Origin: Pantoea dispersa
Lineage (GTDB): Bacteria > Pseudomonadota > Gammaproteobacteria > Enterobacterales > Enterobacteriaceae
Length of the DNA: 64,000 bases
NCBI RefSeq assembly: GCF_014155765.1
Contig: NZ_SCKT01000005.1
Coordinates: forward strand, 1-64,000
Direction: 5' to 3'
Of this stretch, positions 49,215-61,080 are shown piece after piece (the first letter of the stretch is position 1; each line of letters begins with the position of its first letter). Below the pieces are notes generated by a model, which was not told the DNA's origin, did no database searches, and worked only from the letters and a program-made list of their open reading frames with translations. Both the position numbers and the translations under genes were made by a program.

Positions 49215-51074
49215 ATGCCAATACAGATTTTACCGCCTCAGCTGGCGAACCAGATTGCCGCTGGCGAAGTGGTTGAGCGCCCGGCCTCGGTCGTAAAAGA
49301 GCTGGTGGAAAACAGCCTTGATGCCGGAGCGACGCGCATTGAGGTCGATATTGAGAAGGGCGGTGCAAAGCTGATCCGCATCCGCGACAACGGCTGCGGC
49401 ATTGCCAGAGATGAACTGGCGATGGCGCTGGCCCGCCACGCCACCAGCAAAATCGCCTCGCTGGATGATCTGGAGGCGATTGTCAGCCTCGGCTTTCGCG
49501 GCGAAGCGCTGGCGAGTATCAGCTCGGTGTCGCGCCTGACGCTAACGTCGCGCACTGCCGATCAGCAGGAAGCCTGGCAGGCCTATGCCGAAGGGCGCGA
49601 TATGGCGGTGACGGTCAAACCCGCCGCCCACCCGGTGGGAACCTCGCTGGAAGTGCTCGATCTGTTCTACAACACGCCTGCCCGTCGTAAATTCATGCGC
49701 ACCGAAAAGACCGAGTTCACCCATATTGATGAGGTGATTCGCCGCATTGCGCTGGCGCGTTTCGACGTCGCCATTTCGCTGACGCACAACGGCAAGCTGG
49801 TGCGTCAGTATCGCGGCGTGACGCAGGAGGCGCAGCGCGAGCGGCGTCTGGGTGCCATCTGCGGAACGCCTTTCATGCAGCACGCGCTGCGCATTGACTG
49901 GCAGCACGACGATCTGGCGCTGCGCGGCTGGGTGGCCGATCCGGCGGGGTCGCGTCAGGTTACCGACCTGCAGTACTGCTACGTTAACGGTCGCATGATG
50001 CGCGACAAGCTGATTAATCACGCCATCCGCCAGGCCTATCAAACCCAGCTCGGTGAAGATCAGCAGCCAGCCTATGTACTGTATCTGGAGATTGACCCGC
50101 ATCAGGTGGATGTCAACGTGCATCCCGCGAAGCATGAGGTGCGTTTTCATCAGTCGCGTCTGGTGCATGACTTTATCTGGCAGGGCGTGATGAGCGTGCT
50201 GCAGGCCAGTCGCAGCGCCGAATTGCCGCTGGCCCATGCCGAAGAGCCACCGCCGCAGTGGCAGCCTGAGAACCGCCAGGCCGCCGGGGCGAATCACTTT
50301 GCCCAGCCGGCAACCGGTGCGCGCAGCGGTGGCAGCGCGGCATCCGGCGGCACGGGCGGCCAGTGGCAGCCGAAAGAGCCGGGCTATCGCGCGCGTGAAG
50401 GGGCGGTTTATCAGCAGCTGATAAAAACACCGGCGGCGGAGACGCCACGCACACCGGCCGCTGAATCTGAACCCGCGCCACGCCCGGCACCCGCGCGTGA
50501 AGCGCCGCTGGCCGCCCACACGCAAAGTTTTGGCCGGGTGCTCAGCGTGGTGCGCGAGCGCTATGCGCTGCTGGAGCGCGGGGAGACCTTGCAGCTGCTG
50601 TCATTAAGCGTAGCGGCGCGCTGGCTCAAACAGGCCCAGCTGCAACCCGGCGATGAGGGGCTCAAACCGCAGCCGCTGCTGATCCCGGTACGGCTGAAAA
50701 TCGCTCACGAAGAGTTAAGCGTGATTGCTGCCCAGGCGGCGCTGTTAAGCCAGATGGGCATTGATTTACAACGGGAAGGACAGCATGTGACGCTGCGCGC
50801 TGTCCCTTTACCGTTACGAACACAAAATTTACAAATCTTGATTCCAGACCTGTTAGGCTATCTCGCCCGGCAGCAAGAGGTTTCTGCTTCCGCACTGGCC
50901 CAGTGGCTGGCGCGACGCGACGATGCGGCAGAACCTCACTGGAATCACTCGCAGGCGATCACGCTGCTGGCAGAGCTCGAACGGCTCTGCCCGCATCTGC
51001 TGAAATCGCCGCCTTCAGGTCTGTTACAGACCCTTGAGATTGAGAGCGCGCTAAACGCGTTGAAGCATGAGTGA
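49215..51074 (+). CDS. mutL: DNA mismatch repair protein MutL
   Basis: A 619-residue ATPase that couples MutS mismatch recognition to MutH and UvrD. GHKL ATPase motifs are [17 protein letters not shown] (about residue 29), [10 protein letters not shown] (about 54) and [18 protein letters not shown] (about 93). The transducer domain ends near residue 330 with [16 protein letters not shown] variable Pro/Ala/Gly-rich linker (about 340-435) leads to the dimerisation domain. The length is close to E. coli MutL (615). It overlaps miaA by 8 bases. Confidence 0.97.
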   Translation: MPIQILPPQLANQIAAGEVVERPASVVKELVENSLDAGATRIEVDIEKGGAKLIRIRDNGCGIARDELAMALARHATSKIASLDDLEAIVSLGFRGEALASISSVSRLTLTSRTADQQEAWQAYAEGRDMAVTVKPAAHPVGTSLEVLDLFYNTPARRKFMRTEKTEFTHIDEVIRRIALARFDVAISLTHNGKLVRQYRGVTQEAQRERRLGAICGTPFMQHALRIDWQHDDLALRGWVADPAGSRQVTDLQYCYVNGRMMRDKLINHAIRQAYQTQLGEDQQPAYVLYLEIDPHQVDVNVHPAKHEVRFHQSRLVHDFIWQGVMSVLQASRSAELPLAHAEEPPPQWQPENRQAAGANHFAQPATGARSGGSAASGGTGGQWQPKEPGYRAREGAVYQQLIKTPAAETPRTPAAESEPAPRPAPAREAPLAAHTQSFGRVLSVVRERYALLERGETLQLLSLSVAARWLKQAQLQPGDEGLKPQPLLIPVRLKIAHEELSVIAAQAALLSQMGIDLQREGQHVTLRAVPLPLRTQNLQILIPDLLGYLARQQEVSASALAQWLARRDDAAEPHWNHSQAITLLAELERLCPHLLKSPPSGLLQTLEIESALNALKHE

Positions 51075-52008
51075 ACTGAACCAGGCTAGCCGGCCAAAGG
51101 CAATTTTTTTGATGGGACCGACCGCCTCCGGTAAGACGGCATTAGCCATTGCGCTGCGTCAGCAACTTCCGGTGGAACTTATTAGCGTTGACTCTGCCTT
51201 AATCTATCGCGGGATGGATATTGGCACGGCGAAACCGTCGGCACAGGAGTTGGCGCAGGCACCCCATCGCTTGCTGGACATTCGCGACCCGGCGGAGAGC
51301 TATTCCGCTGCTGAGTTTCGTCGCGATGCGCTGGCAGAAATGGCGGAGATTACCCAAAAAGGTAAGATTCCGCTGCTTGTTGGTGGAACCATGCTTTACT
51401 TCAAAGCGTTGCTGGAAGGATTGTCGCCGCTGCCCTCGGCCGATCCGGAAGTGCGTCAGCGAATAGAGCAAATGGCGGCGGAAAAAGGCTGGGAAGCCCT
51501 GCACCGCCAGCTGTGTGAAATCGATCCGGTCGCCGGTAGTCGTATTCATCCGAATGATCCGCAGAGACTTTCGCGAGCACTGGAAGTTTTTTTTATTTCG
51601 GGTAAAACTTTAACGGAACTGACAAAAACGGCCGGTGAAGCGTTACCCTACGATGTGTACCAGTTTGCTATCGCTCCGGCGAGCCGTGAACTGTTACACC
51701 AGCGCATCGCGTTGCGTTACGACCAGATGTTAGCGTCAGGTTTTGAAGCGGAGGCTCGGGCACTGTTTGCACGAGGTGATTTGCATACGGACATGCCTTC
51801 CATTCGCTGTGTTGGTTACCGTCAGATGTGGTCTTATCTGTCTGGCGAAATCGATTACGACGAAATGGTTTATCGGGGAATTTGCGCCACCCGGCAGCTC
51901 GCTAAACGCCAGATGACCTGGTTACGTGGCTGGCCCGACGTCCACTGGTTAGACAGTGACGCGCCAGAATTAGCGCGTAATGCGGTGCTTCAGGTTGTTA
52001 GTGCGTAG
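51067..52008 (+). CDS. miaA: tRNA dimethylallyltransferase MiaA
   Basis: A 313-residue enzyme that prenylates A37 of tRNAs reading UNN codons, the first step to ms2i6A. The P-loop is [17 protein letters not shown] near residue 13. The [17 protein letters not shown] motif is near residue 38, and the substrate region is [22 protein letters not shown] near 97. The C-terminal [37 protein letters not shown] is conserved. In E. coli several hfq promoters, including heat-shock types, lie inside miaA. Confidence 0.97.
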   Translation: MSELNQASRPKAIFLMGPTASGKTALAIALRQQLPVELISVDSALIYRGMDIGTAKPSAQELAQAPHRLLDIRDPAESYSAAEFRRDALAEMAEITQKGKIPLLVGGTMLYFKALLEGLSPLPSADPEVRQRIEQMAAEKGWEALHRQLCEIDPVAGSRIHPNDPQRLSRALEVFFISGKTLTELTKTAGEALPYDVYQFAIAPASRELLHQRIALRYDQMLASGFEAEARALFARGDLHTDMPSIRCVGYRQMWSYLSGEIDYDEMVYRGICATRQLAKRQMTWLRGWPDVHWLDSDAPELARNAVLQVVSA

Positions 52009-52106
52009 CAGGGATGATTGTGTACAATTGGTCCGTTATCGTGCGCAAATTTTTACGCAGTTTTTCTGAACCACGGTTCACAAAGTAACAAACAACAAGC
52101 ATATAA

Positions 52107-52433
<327 letters not shown>

Positions 52434-52451
52434 TTCTGCACGGCCGTAAAG

Positions 52452-52500
52452 CCAGGGCTGGGGAGCGAGTGCGTTTTCCCGTCCTGGTTATTTTATTTTA
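52452..52500 (+). terminator. Terminator or attenuator between hfq and hflX
   Basis: CCAGG...CCTGG with inner GGGGA/TCCC pairing forms a long hairpin, followed by TTATTTTATTTTA. It ends 14 bases before hflX, so it probably lowers but does not stop read-through into hflXKC. Confidence 0.65.
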
Positions 52501-52513
52501 GCGAGGTTATAGC

Positions 52514-53794
52514 TTGTTTGACCGTTATGATGCCGGTGAGCAGGCCGTACTGGTACACATCTGGTTCTCCCAAGACAAAGAGCTGGAAGATTTGCAGGAG
52601 TTTGAAACTCTTGTCTCTTCTGCGGGCGTCGATGCGCTGCAAGTGATTACCGGCAGCCGTAAAGCGCCACATCCCAAATATTTTGTCGGTGAAGGAAAGG
52701 CAGTTGAAATTGCCGATGCGGTGAAAGCGAGTGGAGCATCGGTCGTTTTATTCGATCATGCCTTATCCCCTGCTCAGGAACGTAATCTTGAGCGGCTGTG
52801 CGAATGTCGCGTAATCGATCGCACCGGCTTAATTCTCGATATTTTTGCCCAGCGCGCCCGCACCCATGAAGGGAAATTGCAGGTCGAGCTGGCACAGTTA
52901 CGCCATCTTGCCACCCGTCTGGTGCGCGGATGGACTCACCTTGAGCGGCAGAAAGGCGGTATCGGCCTGCGTGGACCGGGTGAAACCCAGCTGGAAACCG
53001 ACCGTCGTTTACTGCGCGGCCGCATCAGCCAGATTCTGTCCCGCCTTGAACGCGTGGAGAAACAGCGTGAGCAGGGACGTCAGGCGCGTGCGAAAGCCGA
53101 TGTGCCGACCGTCTCCCTGGTGGGCTACACCAACGCCGGCAAATCCACCCTGTTCAACGCCATCACTTCAGCCAACGTGTATGCTGCCGACCAGCTGTTC
53201 GCCACGCTGGACCCGACGCTGCGCCGCCTCAACGTGGCCGATGTCGGCGAAGTGGTGCTGGCGGATACGGTAGGCTTTATCCGACACCTGCCGCATGACT
53301 TAGTGGCGGCGTTTAAAGCCACCCTGCAGGAAACCCGTCAGGCGTCGCTGCTGCTGCACGTGATTGACGCCGCGGATTTGCGCGTCAATGACAACATCGA
53401 CGCCGTAAACGAAGTGCTGGCAGAGATTGAAGCCGATGAGATTCCGGTGCTGCTGGTGATGAACAAGATCGATATGCTGGATGGCTTTGAGCCGCGTATC
53501 GATCGCGACGAAGAAAACCGGCCGACGCGCGTGTGGCTGTCGGCGCAGAGCGGTGCCGGTTTGCCGCTGCTGTGGCAGGCGCTGTCCGAGCGCTTAGCCG
53601 GTGAAGTGGCGCAGTATGATTTACGTCTGCCGCCGGAAGCGGGCCGCCTGCGCAGCCGCTTCTATCAGTTGCAGGCGATTGAAAAAGAGTGGAATGAAGA
53701 AGATGGCTGCGTAGGTTTGCAGGTGCGAATGCCGATTGTTGACTGGCGCCGCTTGTGCAAGCAGGAACCGCAGCTCGCCAGTTATATTGTTTGA
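52514..53794 (+). CDS. hflX: Ribosome-splitting GTPase HflX
   Basis: A 426-residue Obg-HflX family GTPase that rescues stalled ribosomes after heat stress. The N-terminal nucleotide-binding domain and coiled coil ([26 protein letters not shown], about residue 155) precede the G domain: G1 [13 protein letters not shown] near 203, G3 [10 protein letters not shown] and G4 MNKIDML. It starts at a TTG at 52514, the same unusual start as in E. coli, with GAGG nearby (GCGAGGTTATAGC). The length equals the E. coli protein. Confidence 0.96.
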   Translation: MFDRYDAGEQAVLVHIWFSQDKELEDLQEFETLVSSAGVDALQVITGSRKAPHPKYFVGEGKAVEIADAVKASGASVVLFDHALSPAQERNLERLCECRVIDRTGLILDIFAQRARTHEGKLQVELAQLRHLATRLVRGWTHLERQKGGIGLRGPGETQLETDRRLLRGRISQILSRLERVEKQREQGRQARAKADVPTVSLVGYTNAGKSTLFNAITSANVYAADQLFATLDPTLRRLNVADVGEVVLADTVGFIRHLPHDLVAAFKATLQETRQASLLLHVIDAADLRVNDNIDAVNEVLAEIEADEIPVLLVMNKIDMLDGFEPRIDRDEENRPTRVWLSAQSGAGLPLLWQALSERLAGEVAQYDLRLPPEAGRLRSRFYQLQAIEKEWNEEDGCVGLQVRMPIVDWRRLCKQEPQLASYIV

Positions 53795-53873
53795 CCGTTG
53801 CCCAACTCATTTACCCCAGGACGTGCCCGGCACGTGGCAGGGTAAACTTATATACAATAAATGGAGTAGAGAC

Positions 53874-55109
53874 ATGGCGTGGAATCAGCCCGGAAATAAC
53901 GGACAGGACCGCGACCCGTGGGGAAGCAGCAATAACCAAGGCGGCAACTCTGGGGGAAATAAAGGAGGTCGCGATCAGGGACCTCCTGATCTGGATGATA
54001 TCTTCCGTAAGCTGAGTAAAAAACTCGGCGGACTGGGCGGTGGCAAACAGAGCGATAACGGCCAGCGCAGCGGCGGCAGCGGTGGCAAACTGGTTGGCAT
54101 TGTCGCCGTGGCGGCAGTGGTTATCTGGGCAGCCAGTGGTTTCTACACCATCAAAGAAGCGGAGCGCGGGGTCGTGACGCGTTTCGGCAAATTCAGCCAT
54201 CTGGTTGAGCCTGGCCTCAACTGGAAACCGACCTTTATCGATCAGGTGCGGGCCGTCAACGTCGAAGCGGTGCGTGAGCTGGCGGCGTCGGGCGTGATGC
54301 TGACTTCGGACGAGAACGTGGTGCGCGTGGAGATGAACGTGCAGTACCGCGTGACCGATCCAGAGCGCTACCTGTATGCGGTGACCAGTGCCGATGACAG
54401 CCTGCGTCAGGCCACTGACAGCGCGCTGCGCGGCGTGATTGGCCGCTCGACCATGGACCGTATCCTCACCGAAGGCCGTACCGTCGTGCGTAGCGATACC
54501 CAGCGTGAAATCGACGAAACCATTCGTCCTTACAACATGGGTATTACGCTGCTTGACGTCAACTTCCAGGCGGCGCGTCCACCGGAAGAGGTCAAAGCCG
54601 CGTTTGACGATGCGATTGCCGCCCGCGAAAACCGCGAGCAGTACGTGCGTGAAGCTGAAGCGTACGCCAACGAAGTGCAGCCGCGTGCAAACGGCCAGGC
54701 GCAGCGTATTCTTGAAGAGGCGCGAGCCTACAAAGAGCGGACTGTGCTGGAAGCGCAGGGTGAAGTGGCGCGGTTCGCGCGTCTGCTGCCGGAGTACAAA
54801 GCCGCACCGCAGATCACCAAAGAACGTCTCTACATTGAAAGCATGGAGCGCGTGCTCAGCCATACCCGCAAAGTGCTGGTTAACGACCGCGGCAATAGCC
54901 TGATGGTGCTGCCGCTGGATCAGCTGATGCGTGGCGGCCAGGCAGGCGGCCAGAGCGGTCAGAACAATGCCAATCTGATGAAGTTACCGTCGTCACCGGG
55001 CAGCAATGCCGGCCGCGGCGACACTTCATCCTACAGTCCGGACAGCATCATGGATCAGCGTCGCGCCAATGCGCTGCGTAACGATACCCAGCGCGAAGGG
55101 AGGGAGTAA
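53874..55109 (+). CDS. hflK: FtsH protease modulator HflK
   Basis: A 411-residue SPFH/band-7 membrane protein. With HflC it forms a large cage around FtsH that limits access of membrane substrates. A Gly/Asn-rich cytoplasmic N-terminus (about residues 1-75) leads to one transmembrane helix (about 74-93, LVGIVAVAAVVIWAASGFY), the SPFH domain and a long helical region (about 235-320). I chose the ATG at 53874 (MAWNQPGNNGQDRDPWG) because ATGGAGTAGAG precedes it and it matches E. coli; an upstream in-frame ATG lies inside hflX. hflC starts 3 bases after the stop. Confidence 0.96.
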   Translation: MAWNQPGNNGQDRDPWGSSNNQGGNSGGNKGGRDQGPPDLDDIFRKLSKKLGGLGGGKQSDNGQRSGGSGGKLVGIVAVAAVVIWAASGFYTIKEAERGVVTRFGKFSHLVEPGLNWKPTFIDQVRAVNVEAVRELAASGVMLTSDENVVRVEMNVQYRVTDPERYLYAVTSADDSLRQATDSALRGVIGRSTMDRILTEGRTVVRSDTQREIDETIRPYNMGITLLDVNFQAARPPEEVKAAFDDAIAARENREQYVREAEAYANEVQPRANGQAQRILEEARAYKERTVLEAQGEVARFARLLPEYKAAPQITKERLYIESMERVLSHTRKVLVNDRGNSLMVLPLDQLMRGGQAGGQSGQNNANLMKLPSSPGSNAGRGDTSSYSPDSIMDQRRANALRNDTQREGRE

Positions 55110-55112
55110 TCG

Positions 55113-56117
55113 ATGCGTAAGCCAATCATCGCCGTAATTATTGTTGTTCTGGTGGTGCTGTACGCCTCACTGTTCGTGGTGCAGGAAGGCCAGCGCGGTA
55201 TCGTGCTGCGCTTTGGTAAAGTGCTGCGTGATGATGAGAACAAGCCGCAGGTGTACGCACCGGGCCTGCACTTCAAGATTCCATTTATTGAAACCGTGAA
55301 GTCGCTGGATGCGCGCATCCAGACCATGGATAACCAGGCGGATCGTTTCGTCACCAAAGAGAAGAAAGACCTGATTGTGGACTCTTACATCAAGTGGCGC
55401 ATCAGCGATTTCAGCCGTTACTACCTCGCGACTGGCGGTGGCGATGTATCTCAGGCGGAAGTACTGCTGAAACGTAAGTTCAGCGACCGTCTGCGTTCAG
55501 AAATGGGCCGTCTTGATGTGAAAGATATCGTCACCGACTCGCGTGGCCGTCTGACTACCGACGTACGCGATGCGCTGAACACCGGCAGTGCCGGCAATGA
55601 CGACGAAGTGCAGACGCCAGCCGCTGACGATGCGATTGCCAGCGCGGCTGCCCGCGTTGAGCGCGAGACCAACAGCAATGAGCCAGCGCCAAACCCGAAC
55701 AGTATGGCGGCGCTGGGTATTCAGGTGGTCGACGTGCGCATCAAGCAGATCAACCTGCCGACCGAAGTGTCGGACGCGATCTACAACCGTATGCGCGCCG
55801 AGCGTGAAGCGGTAGCACGTAGCCAGCGCTCACAGGGTCAGGAAGAGGCGGAAAAACTGCGCGCCCAGGCCGATTATCAGGTAACCCGTACGCTGGCAGA
55901 AGCGCAGCGTCAGGCGCTGATCAGCCGTGGTGAAGGGGATGGTGAAGCGGCCAAGCTGTTCGCCGACGCTTTCAGCCAGGATCCTGATTTCTACGCCTTT
56001 ATCCGCAGCCTGCGTGCCTATGAGAACAGCTTCGCGGACAATCAGGACGTGATGGTGCTGAGCCCGGATAGCGATTTCTTCCGCTATATGAAGGCGCCAA
56101 CTAACGTCTCGCGTTAA
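55113..56117 (+). CDS. hflC: FtsH protease modulator HflC
   Basis: A 334-residue partner of HflK, the same length as in E. coli. One N-terminal transmembrane helix (about residues 4-22, PIIAVIIVVLVVLYASLFV) is followed by the SPFH domain (VQEGQRGIVLRFGKVLRD) and a charged coiled coil (about 215-285, EREAVARSQRSQGQEEAEKLRAQADYQVTRTLAEAQRQ). The C-terminus YAFIRSLRAYENSFADNQDVMVLSPDSDFFRYM is typical of the family. It is the last gene of the hfq superoperon, with a terminator just after. Confidence 0.97.
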   Translation: MRKPIIAVIIVVLVVLYASLFVVQEGQRGIVLRFGKVLRDDENKPQVYAPGLHFKIPFIETVKSLDARIQTMDNQADRFVTKEKKDLIVDSYIKWRISDFSRYYLATGGGDVSQAEVLLKRKFSDRLRSEMGRLDVKDIVTDSRGRLTTDVRDALNTGSAGNDDEVQTPAADDAIASAAARVERETNSNEPAPNPNSMAALGIQVVDVRIKQINLPTEVSDAIYNRMRAEREAVARSQRSQGQEEAEKLRAQADYQVTRTLAEAQRQALISRGEGDGEAAKLFADAFSQDPDFYAFIRSLRAYENSFADNQDVMVLSPDSDFFRYMKAPTNVSR

Positions 56118-56134
56118 TAACTGTTATAACCTTG

Positions 56135-56164
56135 AGGCCGACACTGATGTCGGCCTTTTTTTTG
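56135..56164 (+). terminator. Terminator of the hfq-hflXKC operon
   Basis: AGGCCGAC and GTCGGCCT pair perfectly around ACTGAT and are followed by eight T residues. It starts 18 bases after hflC. Confidence 0.94.
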
Positions 56165-56174
56165 GGAAAACAGA

Positions 56175-56375
56175 ATGAACACAACCGTCTGGATGGCGCT
56201 GGCTTTGGTGCTGGTGCTGGAGGGATTAGGACCGATGCTGCTGCCGCGCCTGTGGCGTCGCATGATTCTGGCGATGACGCAGTTACCGGACCGTATACTG
56301 CACCGTTTTGGCGGCGGGCTGGTGGTGGCGGGCGTGGTGATTTACGCCATGCTGAGCACGCACGCGAATGGCTGA
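56175..56375 (+). CDS. yjeT: Small membrane protein YjeT (DUF2065)
   Basis: A 66-residue protein with two hydrophobic segments (about residues 3-24 and 44-60). The family signature LVLEGLGPMLLPRLWRRMI and the C-terminal FGGGLVVAGVVIYAML are clear. It sits between hflC and purA as in E. coli. Its function is unknown. It starts only 11 bases after the hflC terminator T run, so its transcript must begin inside or read through the terminator; no -10 box is obvious. Confidence 0.93.
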   Translation: MNTTVWMALALVLVLEGLGPMLLPRLWRRMILAMTQLPDRILHRFGGGLVVAGVVIYAMLSTHANG

Positions 56376-56469
56376 GCAAAAATCTGCGCCCTGCCGCACG
56401 GCTAAATTGTGTCTGCTGTAGAGCATTGCCCCCAACATGTTGTAGTGATCAAAACTCAGGCAAAAAACA

Positions 56470-56485
56470 GCGCAATCGTATGCTA
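56470..56485. promoter_or_regulatory. Possible PurR box upstream of purA
   Basis: GCGCAATCGTATGCTA keeps the PurR core GCAA-N-CG-N-(T)T with about three mismatches to the 16-base consensus. It lies 66 bases upstream of the purA ATG, and E. coli purA is PurR-controlled. The match is weak. Confidence 0.35.
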
Positions 56486-56547
56486 AAAGTGCTGAAAGAG
56501 TGAAAATCCGATGGTAGAATCCATTTTTAAGCAATCGGTGATTTTAG

Positions 56548-57849
<1,302 letters not shown>

Positions 57850-57860
57850 TCACGTTTTGC

Positions 57861-57888
57861 AGGCCGGACACTGTCCGGCCTTCGTTTA
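57861..57888 (+). terminator. Terminator of purA
   Basis: AGGCCGGACA and TGTCCGGCCT form a 10-bp stem with a one-base centre in DNA (a small loop in RNA), followed by TCGTTTATC. It begins 12 bases after the purA stop. Confidence 0.85.
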
Positions 57889-57914
57889 TCTGCTCTTTGA
57901 CTCCGCTCACTTCA

Positions 57915-57950
57915 TTTTTTCCTGCTGGTTTCGGGAGTTGCAGGAAAAAA
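57915..57950. repeat. Inverted repeat upstream of nsrR
   Basis: TTTTTTCCTGC and GCAGGAAAAAA are perfect 11-base arms with a 14-base spacer. It may be a second, bidirectional terminator after purA or an operator for nsrR, whose GTG is 94 bases downstream. Confidence 0.5.
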
Positions 57951-58044
57951 GCGCTCCGGGTTTTCCACACTGGTTTATCATCAATGTTAATCGAAGCGCT
58001 CACGGGCGTTATAACAACAATATCGATGATTCACTGAGGTACAT

Positions 58045-58488
58045 GTGCAGCTAACAAGTTTTACCGATTTCGGTCTGCGCGCCCTGATTTACATGGCGAC
58101 ATTGCCGCAAGGTCAGCAGACCAACATTACCGAAGTCACCGATACCTACGGGGTATCGCGTAACCATATGGTTAAGATCATCAATCAACTGAGCCGGGCC
58201 GGCTTTGTTGCCGCGACACGCGGTAAAAACGGCGGAATTCGTTTAGGCATGGACCCGGATAAAATCGTCATTGGCGATGTCGTGAGAAAAATGGAGCCTT
58301 TGCAGCTGGTAAACTGTAAAGAGTGTGCGATAAATCCCGCCTGTCGCCTGCGTAGTGCGCTGAATAATGCGGTCCAGCTATTCCTGCAGGAACTGGATAA
58401 ATATACGCTCGCCGACCTGGTGCAAAACAACGATTCGCTTTACCACATCTTATTGTCCGAACCGCCGGTGGCAATTCCACATAAATGA
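58045..58488 (+). CDS. nsrR: Nitric oxide-sensing repressor NsrR (Rrf2 family)
   Basis: A 147-residue Rrf2-family iron-sulfur regulator that in E. coli represses hmp and other NO-defence genes. The N-terminal helix-turn-helix is [24 protein letters not shown]...[22 protein letters not shown]. The cluster loop reads [11 protein letters not shown] (Cys near residues 92, 95 and 101), a C-X2-C-X5-C spacing, whereas E. coli has C-X4-C-X5-C. The C-terminal TLADLVQNN is conserved and is followed by a short extra tail. It starts with GTG as in E. coli, 16 bases before rnr at its 3' end. The call is firm to family; NO sensing is inferred. Confidence 0.88.
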   Translation: MQLTSFTDFGLRALIYMATLPQGQQTNITEVTDTYGVSRNHMVKIINQLSRAGFVAATRGKNGGIRLGMDPDKIVIGDVVRKMEPLQLVNCKECAINPACRLRSALNNAVQLFLQELDKYTLADLVQNNDSLYHILLSEPPVAIPHK

Positions 58489-58504
58489 CATCGGAGGAAC
58501 CGTA

Positions 58505-60943
58505 ATGTCAAAAGATCCCTTTCAGGATAGAGAAGCTGAAAAGTACGAAAATCCTATTCCCAGTCGGGAATTTATCCTCGCGCTATTAGAAAAGCGTGAA
58601 AAGCCGGCGAGTCGCGAAGAGATCGCCGAAGAGTTAAACATCACCAGCGAAGATCAGCTTGAAGCGCTGCGTCGCCGCCTGCGCGCCATGGAGCGTGACG
58701 GCCAGCTGGTGTTCACCCGTCGCCAGTGCTACGCCCTGCCGGAGCGTCTGGATTTACTGCGCGGCAAAGTGATTGGCCATCGCGATGGCTACGGCTTCCT
58801 GCGCGTTGATGGTCAGAAAGATGACTTCTACCTCTCGGCGGAGCAGATGAAGTTCTGCCTGCACGGTGATGTCATCCTCGCCCAGCCGGGCGGCTCCGAC
58901 CGCAAAGGGCGGCGTGAAGCGCGCGTGGTACGCGTGCTGGAACCGCGCAACAGCCAGATTGTTGGCCGCTACTTCACCGATGCCGGCACCGGCTTCGTGG
59001 TACCGGACGACAGCCGTCTGAGTTTTGACATTCTGATCCCGGCGGAAGAGACGCTGAATGCGCGCATGGGATCGGTGGTCGTGGTGGAAATCGTGCAGCG
59101 CGCGACGCGCCGCAGCAAAGCCATTGGCAAAATTACTGAAATTCTCGGCGACAACATGGGCACCGGTCTGGCCGTGGATATGGCGCTGCGCACCCATGAA
59201 ATTCCCCACTCATGGCCGGAAGAAGTCGAGAAAGAGATTTCCAGACTGAAAGAGCAGGTACCGGAATCGGCGAAAAAAGGCCGCGTCGACCTGCGTGAAC
59301 TGCCGCTGGTGACCATCGACGGTGAAGACGCGCGTGACTTCGATGACGCCGTTTACTGCGAGAAAAAACGCGGCGGCGGCTGGCGCCTGTGGGTGGCGAT
59401 TGCCGACGTCAGCTATTACGTGCGTCCCGGCACCGCGCTGGATAACGAAGCGCAGCAGCGCGGCACCTCGGTCTACTTCCCGTCGCAGGTGATACCGATG
59501 CTGCCGGAGATCCTCTCGAACGGCCTGTGCTCACTCAATCCACAGGTGGATCGCCTGTGCATGGTGTGCGAGATGACCATCTCGGCCAGCGGTAAACTCA
59601 CCGGCTTCAAACATTACGAAGCGGTGATGAACTCACATGCGCGTCTGACCTACAACAAAGTGTGGAGCATTCTGCAGGGCAACCCGGAGCTGCGTGAACA
59701 GTATGCGGCGCAGGTGAAGCACCTCGAAGAGCTGCACCGCATGTATGAGGTGCTGGAAACCGCCCGTGAACAGCGCGGTGGCATCTCGTTTGAAACCGAC
59801 GAAGCCAAATTCATCTTCAACGCTGAGCGTCGCATTGAGCGCGTGGAGCGCACCGTACGTAACGATGCGCACAAGCTGATTGAAGAGTGCATGATTCTGG
59901 CCAACATCGCCTCCGCGCGTTTCGTTGAGAAACATCAGGAGCCGGCGCTGTTCCGCGATCACGATCGCCCGAGCGAAGACAGCATCACCAGCTTCCGTAC
60001 CGTGCTGGGCGAGCTGGGTCTCAGCCTGCCGGGTGGGTCGAAACCGCAGCCGATCGATTATGCCGATCTGCTGACGCAGATTGCCGACCGTCCGGATGCT
60101 GAAATGCTGCAAACCATGCTGCTGCGTTCGATGAAGCAGGCGGTGTACGATCCGGAAAACCGCGGTCACTTTGGCCTGGCGCTGGCGTCGTATGCGCACT
60201 TTACCTCGCCGATCCGTCGCTATCCGGATCTGCTGCTGCACCGTGCCATCAAGTATCTGCTGGCCAAAGAGCAGGGCACGGTAAAAGGCAACACCACGCC
60301 AACTGGTGGTTATCACTACGATATGCAGCAGATGCTGCAGCTGGGTCAGCACTGTTCGATGACCGAACGCCGTGCCGACGAAGCGACGCGCGATGTGGCC
60401 GACTGGCTGAAGTGTGACTTTATGCAGGATCAGGTGGGTAACGTATTCAACGGCGTGATCTCCAGCGTGACCGGCTTTGGCTTCTTTGTTCGCCTCAACG
60501 ATCTGTTCATTGATGGTCTGGTGCACGTCTCCACGCTGGACAATGATTACTACCGCTTCGATCCGGTGGGCCAGCGTCTGATTGGCGAATCCGGCGGTCG
60601 CACTTACCGTCTGGGTGATGCGGTGGAAGTGCGCGTTGACGCGGTGCACATGGATGAGCGCAAGATCGATTTCGCGCTGATCTCCAGCAAACGCGTACCG
60701 CGCGGTGAAGGGAAAACCGCGCGCGAGCGTGAGAAGCGTGGCGGCAAGCCACCGGCGAAGCGGCGTCGCGACGCGGGTCGCAAGGGCAACTTTGAGCCGG
60801 ACGCCGCTTTCCGCGGTGAGAAGCAGCCGGCTGCGGCGAATAAAAGCGAGAAAAAAAGCAAAAAAGTCTCCGAAAAAACCCGTAAAATCGCCGCCGCAAC
60901 CAAGGCGAAGCGCGCAGTGAAGAAGAAGGCCAGCGAAGCCTGA
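58505..60943 (+). CDS. rnr: Ribonuclease R
   Basis: An 812-residue 3'-5' exoribonuclease that degrades structured RNA, acting in cold, tmRNA-linked quality control and rRNA turnover. Domains in order are an N-terminal helix-turn-helix ([23 protein letters not shown]), cold-shock domains (about residues 80-230), the RNB catalytic domain (about 260-590, [16 protein letters not shown] with metal-binding Asp), an S1 domain (about 640-725) and a Lys/Arg/Ala-rich tail. The ATG follows GGAGGAACCGTA. An upstream in-frame ATG lies inside nsrR and is rejected. Confidence 0.97.
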   Translation: MSKDPFQDREAEKYENPIPSREFILALLEKREKPASREEIAEELNITSEDQLEALRRRLRAMERDGQLVFTRRQCYALPERLDLLRGKVIGHRDGYGFLRVDGQKDDFYLSAEQMKFCLHGDVILAQPGGSDRKGRREARVVRVLEPRNSQIVGRYFTDAGTGFVVPDDSRLSFDILIPAEETLNARMGSVVVVEIVQRATRRSKAIGKITEILGDNMGTGLAVDMALRTHEIPHSWPEEVEKEISRLKEQVPESAKKGRVDLRELPLVTIDGEDARDFDDAVYCEKKRGGGWRLWVAIADVSYYVRPGTALDNEAQQRGTSVYFPSQVIPMLPEILSNGLCSLNPQVDRLCMVCEMTISASGKLTGFKHYEAVMNSHARLTYNKVWSILQGNPELREQYAAQVKHLEELHRMYEVLETAREQRGGISFETDEAKFIFNAERRIERVERTVRNDAHKLIEECMILANIASARFVEKHQEPALFRDHDRPSEDSITSFRTVLGELGLSLPGGSKPQPIDYADLLTQIADRPDAEMLQTMLLRSMKQAVYDPENRGHFGLALASYAHFTSPIRRYPDLLLHRAIKYLLAKEQGTVKGNTTPTGGYHYDMQQMLQLGQHCSMTERRADEATRDVADWLKCDFMQDQVGNVFNGVISSVTGFGFFVRLNDLFIDGLVHVSTLDNDYYRFDPVGQRLIGESGGRTYRLGDAVEVRVDAVHMDERKIDFALISSKRVPRGEGKTAREREKRGGKPPAKRRRDAGRKGNFEPDAAFRGEKQPAAANKSEKKSKKVSEKTRKIAAATKAKRAVKKKASEA

Positions 60944-60964
60944 TGGCCTCTTCACCCGCCAGCG

Positions 60965-60994
60965 GCCAGGTGCGTCAGCGCTGACGCACCTGGC
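60965..60994. repeat. Perfect 30-bp palindrome between rnr and rlmB
   Basis: GCCAGGTGCGTCAGC is followed directly by its reverse complement, with no spacer. It begins 22 bases after the rnr stop. No T tract follows, so a simple terminator is unlikely; it could protect the rnr mRNA 3' end or bind a dimeric protein. Confidence 0.7.
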
Positions 60995-61008
60995 TCAACC
61001 TGTTTCGC

Positions 61009-61032
61009 AGGCTGCGCCCCAACGCGCAGCCT
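61009..61032 (+). terminator. Second hairpin between rnr and rlmB
   Basis: AGGCTGCGC and GCGCAGCCT pair over 9 bp around CCCAAC, then GATTAATGTT. The T tract is poor. With the palindrome just upstream it forms a tandem-hairpin region ahead of rlmB, 49 bases before its ATG. Confidence 0.45.
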
Positions 61033-61080
61033 GATTAATGTTCTGTATTCAACGATATACATCCAACCTTGAGCAAAGTA

